From NCBI GenBank assembly GCA_016288655.1, contig JAEEKX010000002.1, forward strand, positions 1 to 33,834: a DNA stretch of 33,834 nucleotides. Reading direction: 5' to 3'. Shown piece by piece: positions 14,776-23,347 of the stretch. The notes beneath the pieces were generated by a model, which worked only from the letters and a program-made list of their open reading frames with translations, searched no databases and was not told the origin of the DNA. The DNA is from Bacteroidales bacterium (GTDB taxonomy: Bacteria; Bacteroidota; Bacteroidia; Bacteroidales; WCHB1-69). The number at the start of each line of letters is the position of its first letter. Positions within the stretch are counted from its first letter, which is position 1. The position numbers were made by a program, and so were the translations under genes.

Positions 14776-15180
14776 ATGATAAACAAGCGTTTTGAACCTA
14801 TTTTGGACAGAAGTTCCGAAATCATCGAATGGCTGATGAGTTCCCCCGACATGCCGACGGACATGGCGGTGGCGTTGAAGATCCGGCTGGCGGTGGAAGA
14901 GGCCGTCGTCAACGTCGTGAGTTACGCCTATCACGACGGCGCCGGCTATGTGGAGGTCAGCACCGACCGCTCCGCCGACGGGCACACGCTGACGATCACA
15001 CTGAAAGACGCGGGGACGCCCTTCAATCCCTTGGAACGCCCGGCCCCCGACCTGTCGCTCCCCGCCGACCAACGTCCCATCGGCGGTCTGGGCATCTTCC
15101 TCTGCCACCAGATGATGGACGACCTCTCCTACCATTACATCGACCACTGCAACGTGTTCACCATGAAGAAGCATCTATAA
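14776..15180 (+). CDS. RsbW/SpoIIAB-like serine kinase (HATPase_c_2)
   Basis: A 134-residue GHKL ATPase-fold protein of the anti-sigma-factor kinase family. The N-box is VEEAVVNVVSYAY (40-52) with Glu41 and Asn46, the G1 box is LKDAGTPFNP (76-85), and the G2 box is RPIGGLGIFLC (100-110). The length is typical for RsbW-type switch kinases, which phosphorylate STAS antagonists and otherwise sequester a target protein. The start at 14776 was chosen by homology length; the frame is open upstream only because it overlaps the previous gene in another frame. It follows the PrsW gene by 29 bases, and a short hairpin (15181-15195) separates it from the phosphatase gene. The matching antagonist is encoded two genes downstream. 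Confident family call. Confidence 0.9.
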   Translation: MINKRFEPILDRSSEIIEWLMSSPDMPTDMAVALKIRLAVEEAVVNVVSYAYHDGAGYVEVSTDRSADGHTLTITLKDAGTPFNPLERPAPDLSLPADQRPIGGLGIFLCHQMMDDLSYHYIDHCNVFTMKKHL

Positions 15181-15195
15181 TGCCAAATATTGGCA
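15181..15195 (+). repeat. Short perfect hairpin between kinase and phosphatase genes
   Basis: TGCCAA and TTGGCA enclose a three-base loop directly after the kinase stop codon. It is short and has no T tract; it may tune expression of the downstream gene or be chance. Confidence 0.35.
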
Positions 15196-15226
15196 TTTCA
15201 TCTGTCTAAAAAAAACATAAAACCTT

Positions 15227-17128
15227 ATGCGATACAACCGCTCTTTTTCCGCCCGTCTGACGTCCGCCATCCTGTTCAACACCTCCATCCTGTTCCTGGC
15301 GGCCATCACCGTGGTGTCGTTCTTTTCGCACCGGCTCATCGGCGAAGAAGCCCAGAACAGCGCCGCCAACGCACTGAGATCGACCAAATTGGACATTGAG
15401 CAGACCCTGAGGGAAGTCGAAGTGGCCACCGGCGAACTGCAATGGGTGATTCTGGAACACCGCGACGACACCGCCATGATGTACCACATCACGCGCGAAC
15501 TGCTGGAGAGCCGCCCCAACATCGTGGGCAGCGCCATCGCCTTCCGCTCCGAATACCACGCCGGCAAACACTTCTTCTCCCCCTACTCCTACCGGAAGTC
15601 GCAATCCGACGAGATCCTGTCGAAACAATTAGGCACCCCGCAATACGACTATTTCCAGATGGAGTGGTACACCGCGCCGATGAAGAGCGGGAAGCCGCAC
15701 TGGAGCGAGCCCTACTTCGACGAGGGAGGGGGCGAGCAACTCATGACCACCTACTCCGTCCCGCTGAAGGACGAGAAGGGCGAGACCTTCGCCATCCTGA
15801 CCGCCGACATCAACTTGGAGTGGCTGTCCGAAAAGATATTAGCCACCAAACCCTACACCAACTCCTACACGATATTGATCGGGAAGAGCGGACACTACAT
15901 CTCCCACCAAGACCCCAAGAAGATTCTGAACGACAACCTTTTCAGCGAAGCGAAACGGAGCGACAACAAGAATTTGGCCGGACTTGCCCACAAAATGGTG
16001 GCGCAGGAGACCGGCGTGGAGAAATTCCGACTCAACGGCGACATCGTGTTCGCCGTCTATGGTCCCGTCGGAGACGCCTGGTCCGCCGCCATCATAAGCC
16101 CCTACAAGGATGTCTTCGCACCGATGATGCGGATGAACCTGATCATCATCCTCGTGGCGGCCTTCGGACTCTTCTTCCTGTTCGCCGCCTGCGTGCGCAC
16201 CATCCGGAAGCTCACCCAGCCCATCACCGAGTTCTCCGTGGTCGCCCTCAACATGGCCAAGGGGAACTTCAAGGCGCGCCTGCCCGAGGTGAAGACCCAG
16301 GACGAAATCCGGAAACTGCACGACTCCTTCGAGTACATGCAGAAGTCCATCACAAGCTATATTACTGAGTTAAAGTCAACTACGATACAAAACGAACGCT
16401 TTGAGAGCGAGTTGAACATCGCCCGCAAGATCCAGATGGGCATGGTGCCGCAGGATTTTCCGGAGCGTCCCGACTGCCACCTGAGCGCCCTGCTGCGGCC
16501 GGCACGCGAGGTGGGCGGCGACCTGTACGACTTCGTCTTCCGCGGCGACTTCCTTTACTTCGCCGTCGGCGACGTGTCCGGCAAGGGCGTCCCCGCCGCC
16601 CTCTTCATGGCCATGACAAGATCCGCCTTCCGCTTCCTCGCCGCCCGCGAGACACCCCCCGACAACCTCACCGCCCTCATCAATCAAGCCATCTCCGACG
16701 GCAACGAGAACAACATGTTCGTCACCCTCTTCATCGGAAAGATCAACCTGAAAACCAGACACTTCGAATACTGCAACGCTGGACACAACCCCATCATCAT
16801 CATCTCCTCCGACGGCACCAGCGAATTCCTGCACGCCAAGTCCAACATCGCCGCCGGCATCATCAGCGGGTTCAACTACCAGGCCGAAGAGATGGACCTT
16901 GCACCCCACTCCCGCCTTCTGATCTACACCGACGGCGTCACGGAAGCGGAGGACAACAGCAAAGCCCAGTTCGGCGACGAACGCCTGCTGGATTTCACGC
17001 GCGCCATCACTCCCGATGAGAAACCGCAAGAAATTGTCAATCAACTTTATACAAAAATCAAAGAGTTCACGGGCGACGCCGTCCAAAACGACGACATCAC
17101 CATTTTTTCCATCGAACTCGATTCATGA
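15227..17128 (+). CDS. Membrane sensor PP2C phosphatase, RsbU/SpoIIE type (sensor-HAMP-PP2C)
   Basis: A 633-residue inner-membrane protein. One transmembrane helix near residues 11-34 and a second near 303-323 enclose a ~270-residue periplasmic region that reads like a double-Cache/PAS-type sensor (EWYTAPMKSGKPHWSEPYFDEGG, TYSVPLKDEKGETFAILTADINLEWLSE are typical). A HAMP linker (about 323-375) and a coiled segment lead to the PP2C phosphatase domain (about 395-630), with Asp432 in REVGGDLYDF, Asp449 in VGDVSGKG, LIYTDGVTEA and the closing DDITIFSI as metal ligands. It should dephosphorylate the STAS protein encoded directly downstream when an external ligand is sensed. Gaps of 46 bases before and 22 bases after support an operon. 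The Cache-like sensor is the best clue that the signal is extracellular, perhaps a small organic compound. Confidence 0.92.
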   Translation: MRYNRSFSARLTSAILFNTSILFLAAITVVSFFSHRLIGEEAQNSAANALRSTKLDIEQTLREVEVATGELQWVILEHRDDTAMMYHITRELLESRPNIVGSAIAFRSEYHAGKHFFSPYSYRKSQSDEILSKQLGTPQYDYFQMEWYTAPMKSGKPHWSEPYFDEGGGEQLMTTYSVPLKDEKGETFAILTADINLEWLSEKILATKPYTNSYTILIGKSGHYISHQDPKKILNDNLFSEAKRSDNKNLAGLAHKMVAQETGVEKFRLNGDIVFAVYGPVGDAWSAAIISPYKDVFAPMMRMNLIIILVAAFGLFFLFAACVRTIRKLTQPITEFSVVALNMAKGNFKARLPEVKTQDEIRKLHDSFEYMQKSITSYITELKSTTIQNERFESELNIARKIQMGMVPQDFPERPDCHLSALLRPAREVGGDLYDFVFRGDFLYFAVGDVSGKGVPAALFMAMTRSAFRFLAARETPPDNLTALINQAISDGNENNMFVTLFIGKINLKTRHFEYCNAGHNPIIIISSDGTSEFLHAKSNIAAGIISGFNYQAEEMDLAPHSRLLIYTDGVTEAEDNSKAQFGDERLLDFTRAITPDEKPQEIVNQLYTKIKEFTGDAVQNDDITIFSIELDS

Positions 17129-17150
17129 AAACCATCAATCACTTCATATT

Positions 17151-17453
17151 ATGAAAGTCACTATCAATCAAGAAGGAAACAAGTACTCTGTAACCTTGGA
17201 AGGTCGCGTGGACACCACCAACGCCGACCAATTCCAGAAAGACGTAGCCGTGCTGATGGAGGCCTCGCAACCGGACATTGAGATCGATTGCAGCGCCATG
17301 GAGTACACCTCGTCGCAGGGGTTGCGCATCTTCCTGCAACTGCAGAAGAACGTCACCGCACACCAAGGGAATCTCGTGCTCACACGGATGCAGCCGCACG
17401 TCAAGGAGGTCTTCGACATCACCGGCTTCTCCAACATCATCAAAATCATGTAA
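17151..17453 (+). CDS. STAS-domain anti-sigma-factor antagonist (RsbV/SpoIIAA-like)
   Basis: A 100-residue STAS protein. After the strand VTLEGRVDTTNADQFQKDV comes the switch motif IDCSAMEYTSSQGLRIFLQL, in which Ser55 aligns with the phosphorylated Ser58 of SpoIIAA. The end, VKEVFDITGFSNIIKI, is the usual STAS C-terminal helix and strand. In a partner switch the unphosphorylated protein binds the RsbW-like kinase and releases that kinase's target; the kinase phosphorylates it and the PP2C enzyme resets it. All three are encoded here in order. The start is ATG 17151, 22 bases after the phosphatase stop, chosen because it begins exactly with the first STAS strand. An upstream in-frame extension overlaps the phosphatase gene and is rejected. 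Confidence 0.92.
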   Translation: MKVTINQEGNKYSVTLEGRVDTTNADQFQKDVAVLMEASQPDIEIDCSAMEYTSSQGLRIFLQLQKNVTAHQGNLVLTRMQPHVKEVFDITGFSNIIKIM

Positions 17454-17480
17454 CAAATTGTAGAACATTATTTTACGACA

Positions 17481-18374
17481 ATGAACTACATTTTCATCGT
17501 CAATGGCAGGGCCGACATTGCCGAACGCATCAACGCGGCATTGACGGAGCAACTTCGCGACTTGACCATCCCCTATCGGACCTACCACACGACCGGAGTG
17601 GGCGATGGGGCACGCTACGTGAAGATCTATTGCGACCTGCACCCCAAGGAGGAGGTCTGCTTCGTGGCCTGCGGCGGGTCGGGAACGTGCAACGAGGTGG
17701 CGTCGGGCATCGTCAAAGAGCCGAACAAGCGGATGGCGATCTTCGCCGCCGGAACCAGCAACGACTTCACCAAGTGCTTTCCCGACAGGGACTTCAACGA
17801 CATCCGCAAGATATTGGCCGGCGAAGAGAAGATCATCGACATCATGCGGGTAAACGACAACTACGCTCTGAACTCCTGCCAGATGGGGTTCGACTCGGTG
17901 GTGGCCTCGGAAGCCAATTATCTGTCGGAACTCGGGAAAAACAACCCCTATCGGAGAGGCGTGATCCGAGCCATTCTCACCTCGCGGTTCAACCGCATCC
18001 GCGTCGTCGCCGACGGCAAGCGCATCGGTCACAACTGGATGAGTCTCTGCACGTTGAACAACGGACAGTATGTCGGAGGAGAATTTCGATGCGCCCCCCT
18101 GTCGAAATGTGACGACGGACTCATCGATCTCTGCCACATTCGCCCGATGTCGCTGCTACGGTTCCTTTTCACCATGCCGAAATACCGCAAAGGCGAGCAT
18201 GTCCATCCCGACCAATCCGCCATTCGGAAGATCAGCTACCGACAAGTACGCCATGTGGAGGTCTCTTCCAAGAAACTGATATCCATGTGTTTGGACGGAG
18301 AACTGCTGCCCGGGACCCGCTTCACCGTAGATATCCTTCCACAGTCCGTCCGTCTCGTTCTGCCCGCCCTGTGA
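17481..18374 (+). CDS. Diacylglycerol-kinase-like lipid kinase family protein with altered GGDGT motif
   Basis: A 297-residue protein of the DAGK/sphingosine-kinase/YegS superfamily. It has the nucleotide-binding region ACGGSGTCNEVASGI (63-77), AAGTSNDFTKCF and, near the end, CLDGELLPG, the family's DGE motif. In typical members the first motif is GGDGT; here the Asp is Ser67. The Asp is important in sphingosine-kinase-type catalysis (Asp81 in human SphK1), so this protein may be weak, inactive or differently tuned. Otherwise length and layout are normal. It starts 27 bases after the STAS gene and closes the operon, so it is a candidate output or regulatory partner of the switch. A second, apparently ordinary lipid kinase begins at the right end of the window. 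Confidence 0.82.
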   Translation: MNYIFIVNGRADIAERINAALTEQLRDLTIPYRTYHTTGVGDGARYVKIYCDLHPKEEVCFVACGGSGTCNEVASGIVKEPNKRMAIFAAGTSNDFTKCFPDRDFNDIRKILAGEEKIIDIMRVNDNYALNSCQMGFDSVVASEANYLSELGKNNPYRRGVIRAILTSRFNRIRVVADGKRIGHNWMSLCTLNNGQYVGGEFRCAPLSKCDDGLIDLCHIRPMSLLRFLFTMPKYRKGEHVHPDQSAIRKISYRQVRHVEVSSKKLISMCLDGELLPGTRFTVDILPQSVRLVLPAL

Positions 18375-18413
18375 CGATTTTTCACTTCATGGTTTTGGTA
18401 TCGAAAAATTTCG

Positions 18414-18421
18414 TATCTTTG
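18414..18421 (+). promoter_or_regulatory. Bacteroidota-type promoter upstream of urocanate hydratase
   Basis: TATCTTTG at 18414-18421 is a near-ideal TAnnTTTG -7 box. TTTG at 18394-18397, 16 bases upstream, fits the -33 box. The ATG follows 37 bases downstream. Confidence 0.75.
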
Positions 18422-18458
18422 CAACCTTTTTCTAGAGAGCCATAAAAACGTATCAATT

Positions 18459-20462
<2,004 letters not shown>

Positions 20463-20499
20463 TCAAAACCAAGACATTACAAATCCAATCACTCACTCT

Positions 20500-20532
20500 G
20501 CCATGGGCTCCCCATCCCCAACAGCCCATGGC
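20500..20532 (+). repeat. Perfect 10-bp inverted repeat between hutU and carbamate kinase
   Basis: GCCATGGGCT (20500-20509) and AGCCCATGGC (20523-20532) are perfect complements around the 13-base loop CCCCATCCCCAAC. The hairpin lies 23 bases before the carbamate kinase ATG. It may stabilise or separate the two messages, or bind a regulator. Confidence 0.6.
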
Positions 20533-20555
20533 CAAACCTTTGAATTTCACAAATC

Positions 20556-21494
20556 ATGACAAAATTAGCAGTGGTAGCACTCGGCGGAAACGCCCTGCTG
20601 CGCAGCGGACAAAAAGGAACTTATCAAGAACAGATCGACAATGTGACAGCAACTTGCAAGTCGTTGCTGGGACTGCTGCGGCAGGACTACAACATCGTGA
20701 TCGGACACGGCAACGGCCCGCAGGTGGGCAACGTGATGCTGCAACACGAGGCCGGTCACGAGACCTTCGGCATCCAGGCCATGCCCATGGACTTCTGCGT
20801 CTCCGAAACGCAAGGATCCATCGGCTACATGCTCGAACAGGGCTTCCGCAACACCTTCGCCGCCGAAGGCATCAAGAAGAACATCGTGACCATCGTGACA
20901 CAGGTGGCCGTCGATGCCGAAGACCCGCTCTTCAAGAACCCGACCAAACCCGTCGGCCCATACTACACCAAGGAAGAAGCCGATGAATTAGCCCACGAGA
21001 ACGGTTCCATCTACCGCGAAGACCCGAAAGGCAACGGCTGGCGCAAGGTAGTGGCCTCGCCCCGCCCGCTGAAAATCGCCAACATCGACATTGTCAAGCA
21101 GTTGGCAAATGCCGGACACATCGTCGTCACCGTCGGCGGCGGCGGCATCCCGGTAGTCGAAAAAGACGGTCGCGTGCGCGGCGTGGAAGCAGTCATCGAC
21201 AAGGACCTCGCCTCCGCTCTCGCAGCGGTGGAGATCGGCGCCGACGAGTTCTACATCCTCACCGACGTGCCCAAGGTATATATCAACTTCAAAAAGCCCG
21301 ACGAGAAGCCACTCGACACCATCACCGTGGCAGAAGCGAAGAAATACCTCGCCGAAGGACAGTTCACTGAAGGATCCATGGCCCCGAAGGTGCGCGCAGC
21401 CATCCATTTTGTCGAAAACGGCGGAAAAAAGTGCATAATCACAGAAGCCGGCCAACTCGACAACCCTGCCTGCGGCACACGAATCGTGATGTAA
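20556..21494 (+). CDS. arcC: Carbamate kinase
   Basis: A 312-residue amino-acid-kinase-fold enzyme of standard length. It catalyses carbamoyl phosphate + ADP to carbamate + ATP, the energy-yielding last step of arginine/citrulline (or purine/allantoin) fermentation. Motifs include ALGGNALL at the N-terminus, IGHGNGPQVGN, MDFCVSETQGSIGYML, ASPRPLKIANIDIV, TVGGGGIPVVE, AVIDKDLASALAA, LTDVPKVYINFKKP, and SMAPKVRAAIHFVENGGKKCIITE. No arginine deiminase or ornithine carbamoyltransferase gene is nearby, so carbamoyl phosphate must come from elsewhere. Its location directly after hutU suggests one amino-acid-catabolic unit, although a hairpin lies between them and read-through is inferred. Confident call. 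Confidence 0.96.
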   Translation: MTKLAVVALGGNALLRSGQKGTYQEQIDNVTATCKSLLGLLRQDYNIVIGHGNGPQVGNVMLQHEAGHETFGIQAMPMDFCVSETQGSIGYMLEQGFRNTFAAEGIKKNIVTIVTQVAVDAEDPLFKNPTKPVGPYYTKEEADELAHENGSIYREDPKGNGWRKVVASPRPLKIANIDIVKQLANAGHIVVTVGGGGIPVVEKDGRVRGVEAVIDKDLASALAAVEIGADEFYILTDVPKVYINFKKPDEKPLDTITVAEAKKYLAEGQFTEGSMAPKVRAAIHFVENGGKKCIITEAGQLDNPACGTRIVM

Positions 21495-21600
21495 ATGCCC
21501 TGTTTTCCATCCCTACACGTTTATAACAAATTGATTACAAACGATTTACAAAAATCGGAATAAATTTTGAAAAAAAAGCGTGTGGAACGGAAAAAAGTTG

Positions 21601-21608
21601 TACTTTTG
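21601..21608 (+). promoter_or_regulatory. Bacteroidota-type -7 box for the tRNA-Lys gene
   Basis: TACTTTTG at 21601-21608 fits TAnnTTTG and lies 14 bases before the mature tRNA 5' end, the usual arrangement for a tRNA promoter. Confidence 0.6.
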
Positions 21609-21622
21609 CAAACTCAAATGGA

Positions 21623-21695
21623 GTCCCAGTAGCTCAGCAGGTAGAGCACATCCCTTTTAAGGATGGGGTCCTGGGTTCGAGCCCCAGCTGAGACA
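21623..21695 (+). tRNA. tRNA-Lys (anticodon UUU)
   Basis: The 73-base cloverleaf folds cleanly. D arm GCTC-AGCAGGTA-GAGC, anticodon arm CATCC-CTTTTAA-GGATG with anticodon TTT, five-base variable loop, T arm CTGGG-TTCGAGC-CCCAG. The acceptor strands GTCCCAG and CTGAGAC pair at six of seven positions; the fourth pair is C-A, an unexpected mismatch. The discriminator base is A, followed by CA in the genome. Promoter upstream and terminator downstream are both visible. Confidence 0.93.
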
Positions 21696-21700
21696 CATAA

Positions 21701-21734
21701 ATCCCTGGATATCAATATATCCGGGGATTTTTTT
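21701..21734 (+). terminator. Rho-independent terminator after tRNA-Lys
   Basis: A 12-bp stem, ATCCCTGGATAT (21701-21712) with ATATCCGGGGAT (21717-21728), has one T-G wobble and a four-base loop, and runs into seven T residues. It begins five bases after the tRNA. Confidence 0.85.
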
Positions 21735-22114
21735 GTTAGGGCGCCGGACGGGCTGTCCGCTTTACTTCACTTCGCGGTTGCCACGGCAGCAGGGCGGTCT
21801 GCATAGAGGCGAACGACCGTGCGCCTCTACAGCGGCTTCCGCTGGTCGCCGCTTGCCCGCCGCTGCCGTAGGCAACCGCGCGCGTTCCGTGCTCGCTCCC
21901 ATCCCTGGCGCACGCTCCTCCGCAATTACATCTCCTGCACGGCAAACCTTCCGCCAGCATCGATGCTCCTCCCCGCGTGCCGCGTCTCCTTTCTCCATAG
22001 ACCAAAGGCACAGCCCACGTCAAAAATCATTGATAATCCATAGAATTCGAAGCCGATCCCCGTGCAGAACACGAAAATAAGCCCCTACTATTCAACAATC
22101 TGTAACCTACACCC
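21735..22114. other. GC-rich gene-free region with a highly structured element
   Basis: About 380 bases between the tRNA terminator and the minus-strand GH57 stop. I find no convincing gene. The first part (21745-21880) is dense in inverted repeats: a small hairpin (21745-21759), then a long stem enclosing two hairpins. From about 21900 to 22114 I see nothing recognisable. Open frames here lack family features and codon bias. Confidence 0.65.
21773..21880. ncRNA. Candidate multibranched structured element (possible ncRNA or repeat)
   Basis: The outer arms 21773-21797 and 21857-21880 are near-perfect complements (CGCGGTTGCC, ACGGCAGC and GGCGG on one side and their complements on the other, with small bulges). 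Between them sit hairpin TAGAGGCG/CGCCTCTA (21804-21829) and hairpin CAGCGG/CCGCTG (21830-21844). The result is a three-way junction, resembling a structured RNA or a mobile palindromic repeat. No promoter is seen, so transcription is unproven. Confidence 0.45.
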
Positions 22115-23299
22115 CTACTCTCCCTGCAGCTGCATCTTCACGTCGTTCAACACATTCATGTAGTTGATGAACGCCTGATACGGGGAGGGATAGACATCGA
22201 AGTTACGTTTCACAGACTGCTTATTCAACCACTTGGTACTCATAAAGTTGAAGTGGTCGGCCGCCTGAAGACGCAGCCAGTTCAACTTCGCCGTCGAGTT
22301 CTTCGACTCCCAATAGAGCGGCTCCAATTTGAAGAGTTGATCAAAGGCCTCCTGCTGCAGTTCATTGCCGATCCAATCCTCCGTGTCCTTCTCCTCACCC
22401 ATACCGGAGATCGCCCACGGAATGTTCAGCGTGGTGTACTTCTCCTGCGTCTCTTCAATGGACGAAGGCGTGATCATCTGGTAATCTTTCGATTCCGCGA
22501 ACTTGCTGAAGAGCGCGCGGAAGAAGTCGAAGATGCCGGTCTCCTGCGTATAGTACTCGCCGATGGTCTCGTAGTCGAAGGCGAAGTTGATGTGCGGCAC
22601 CTCCGCGGGCACCGACTTCAGGAAGCCGAGATACTTCTCCGCCGTCAGCGGATACTGGTCCCACCCCTTGTCGTTGAACCGCAGCGTGATGTCGTCGCAC
22701 AGCGCGTAACTGCGCAACATCAACTTGAGGTCGGTCTGGAAGGGGTTGCAATAGAGATAGCCCGGCTCTTTCCACGCCAGGATGTGCTTCGCGCCCTCGG
22801 TGAGCACGGTCTTGTAGCCCATCTCCGCCAACCACTCGCCGATCTCGTCGGAGTAGATCATCTCGGTGTTGCAGAAAGTGGTCGGCTTCACATCGAAGAC
22901 CTCTTTCAACAACTCCTCCTGCAGCCGCACCTGCTCCACAAAAGTGCTCTTGCCATACAACGACGCGATGCTGTGGGTGAAGGTGTTGCCCGTGATCTCC
23001 ACGCTGCCGGTCTTCAGCAACTCCTTGAAACTATCGATGACCTCGGGGCAGTATTCCTGAAAAAGTTTGATGGAACTCCCTGCGATACTGTAGCTTACCG
23101 CAACCTGACCGGGATATTTCCGGATCAGGTCGAGCATCAGACGGTTGGCCGGCAGATAGCAACGGTCGGCCAGACGGTTGACGAGGTAACTGTTCTGGTA
23201 CTCGTCGAAGTAGTCGTGGTGGACGTTGATGTCGAAGAAACGGTAGGTGCGCAGGCGGAACGGCTGGCTGATTTGGAAATGGAAACAGATTTTCTGCAT
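22115..23299 (-). CDS. Glycoside hydrolase family 57 alpha-amylase-type enzyme
   Basis: A 394-residue cytosolic protein (no signal peptide) of family GH57, retaining glucan hydrolases acting on starch- or glycogen-type alpha-glucans. Landmarks are the N-terminal FHFQISQPFRLRTYRFFDI, the conserved TGSVEITGNTFTHS, Glu146 in FCNTEMIYSDEI as the likely nucleophile, and Asp242 in INFAFDYETIGEYY as the likely acid/base, followed by the C-terminal helical region (QLFKLEPLYWESK...LQAADHFNFMSTKW). In Bacteroidota such enzymes usually sit near glycogen synthase; here the upstream neighbour (48 bases) is phosphofructokinase. The substrate could be glycogen or imported maltodextrins. Family confident. 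Confidence 0.92.
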   Translation of the reverse strand: MQKICFHFQISQPFRLRTYRFFDINVHHDYFDEYQNSYLVNRLADRCYLPANRLMLDLIRKYPGQVAVSYSIAGSSIKLFQEYCPEVIDSFKELLKTGSVEITGNTFTHSIASLYGKSTFVEQVRLQEELLKEVFDVKPTTFCNTEMIYSDEIGEWLAEMGYKTVLTEGAKHILAWKEPGYLYCNPFQTDLKLMLRSYALCDDITLRFNDKGWDQYPLTAEKYLGFLKSVPAEVPHINFAFDYETIGEYYTQETGIFDFFRALFSKFAESKDYQMITPSSIEETQEKYTTLNIPWAISGMGEEKDTEDWIGNELQQEAFDQLFKLEPLYWESKNSTAKLNWLRLQAADHFNFMSTKWLNKQSVKRNFDVYPSPYQAFINYMNVLNDVKMQLQGE

Positions 23300-23347
23300 G
23301 TGGATAGGGGCTAATGAGACGGCAGGCGTCTCCGTGGAAAAAACAAT

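Noticed and set aside
21733-22080. Open frames in the gene-free region after tRNA-Lys
   Set aside because: They cross strong inverted repeats, lack a domain and are compositionally odd; better explained as structured non-coding DNA.
22253-23314. 353-codon plus-strand frame opposite the GH57 gene
   Set aside because: Antisense shadow; the minus-strand product carries clear GH57 motifs.
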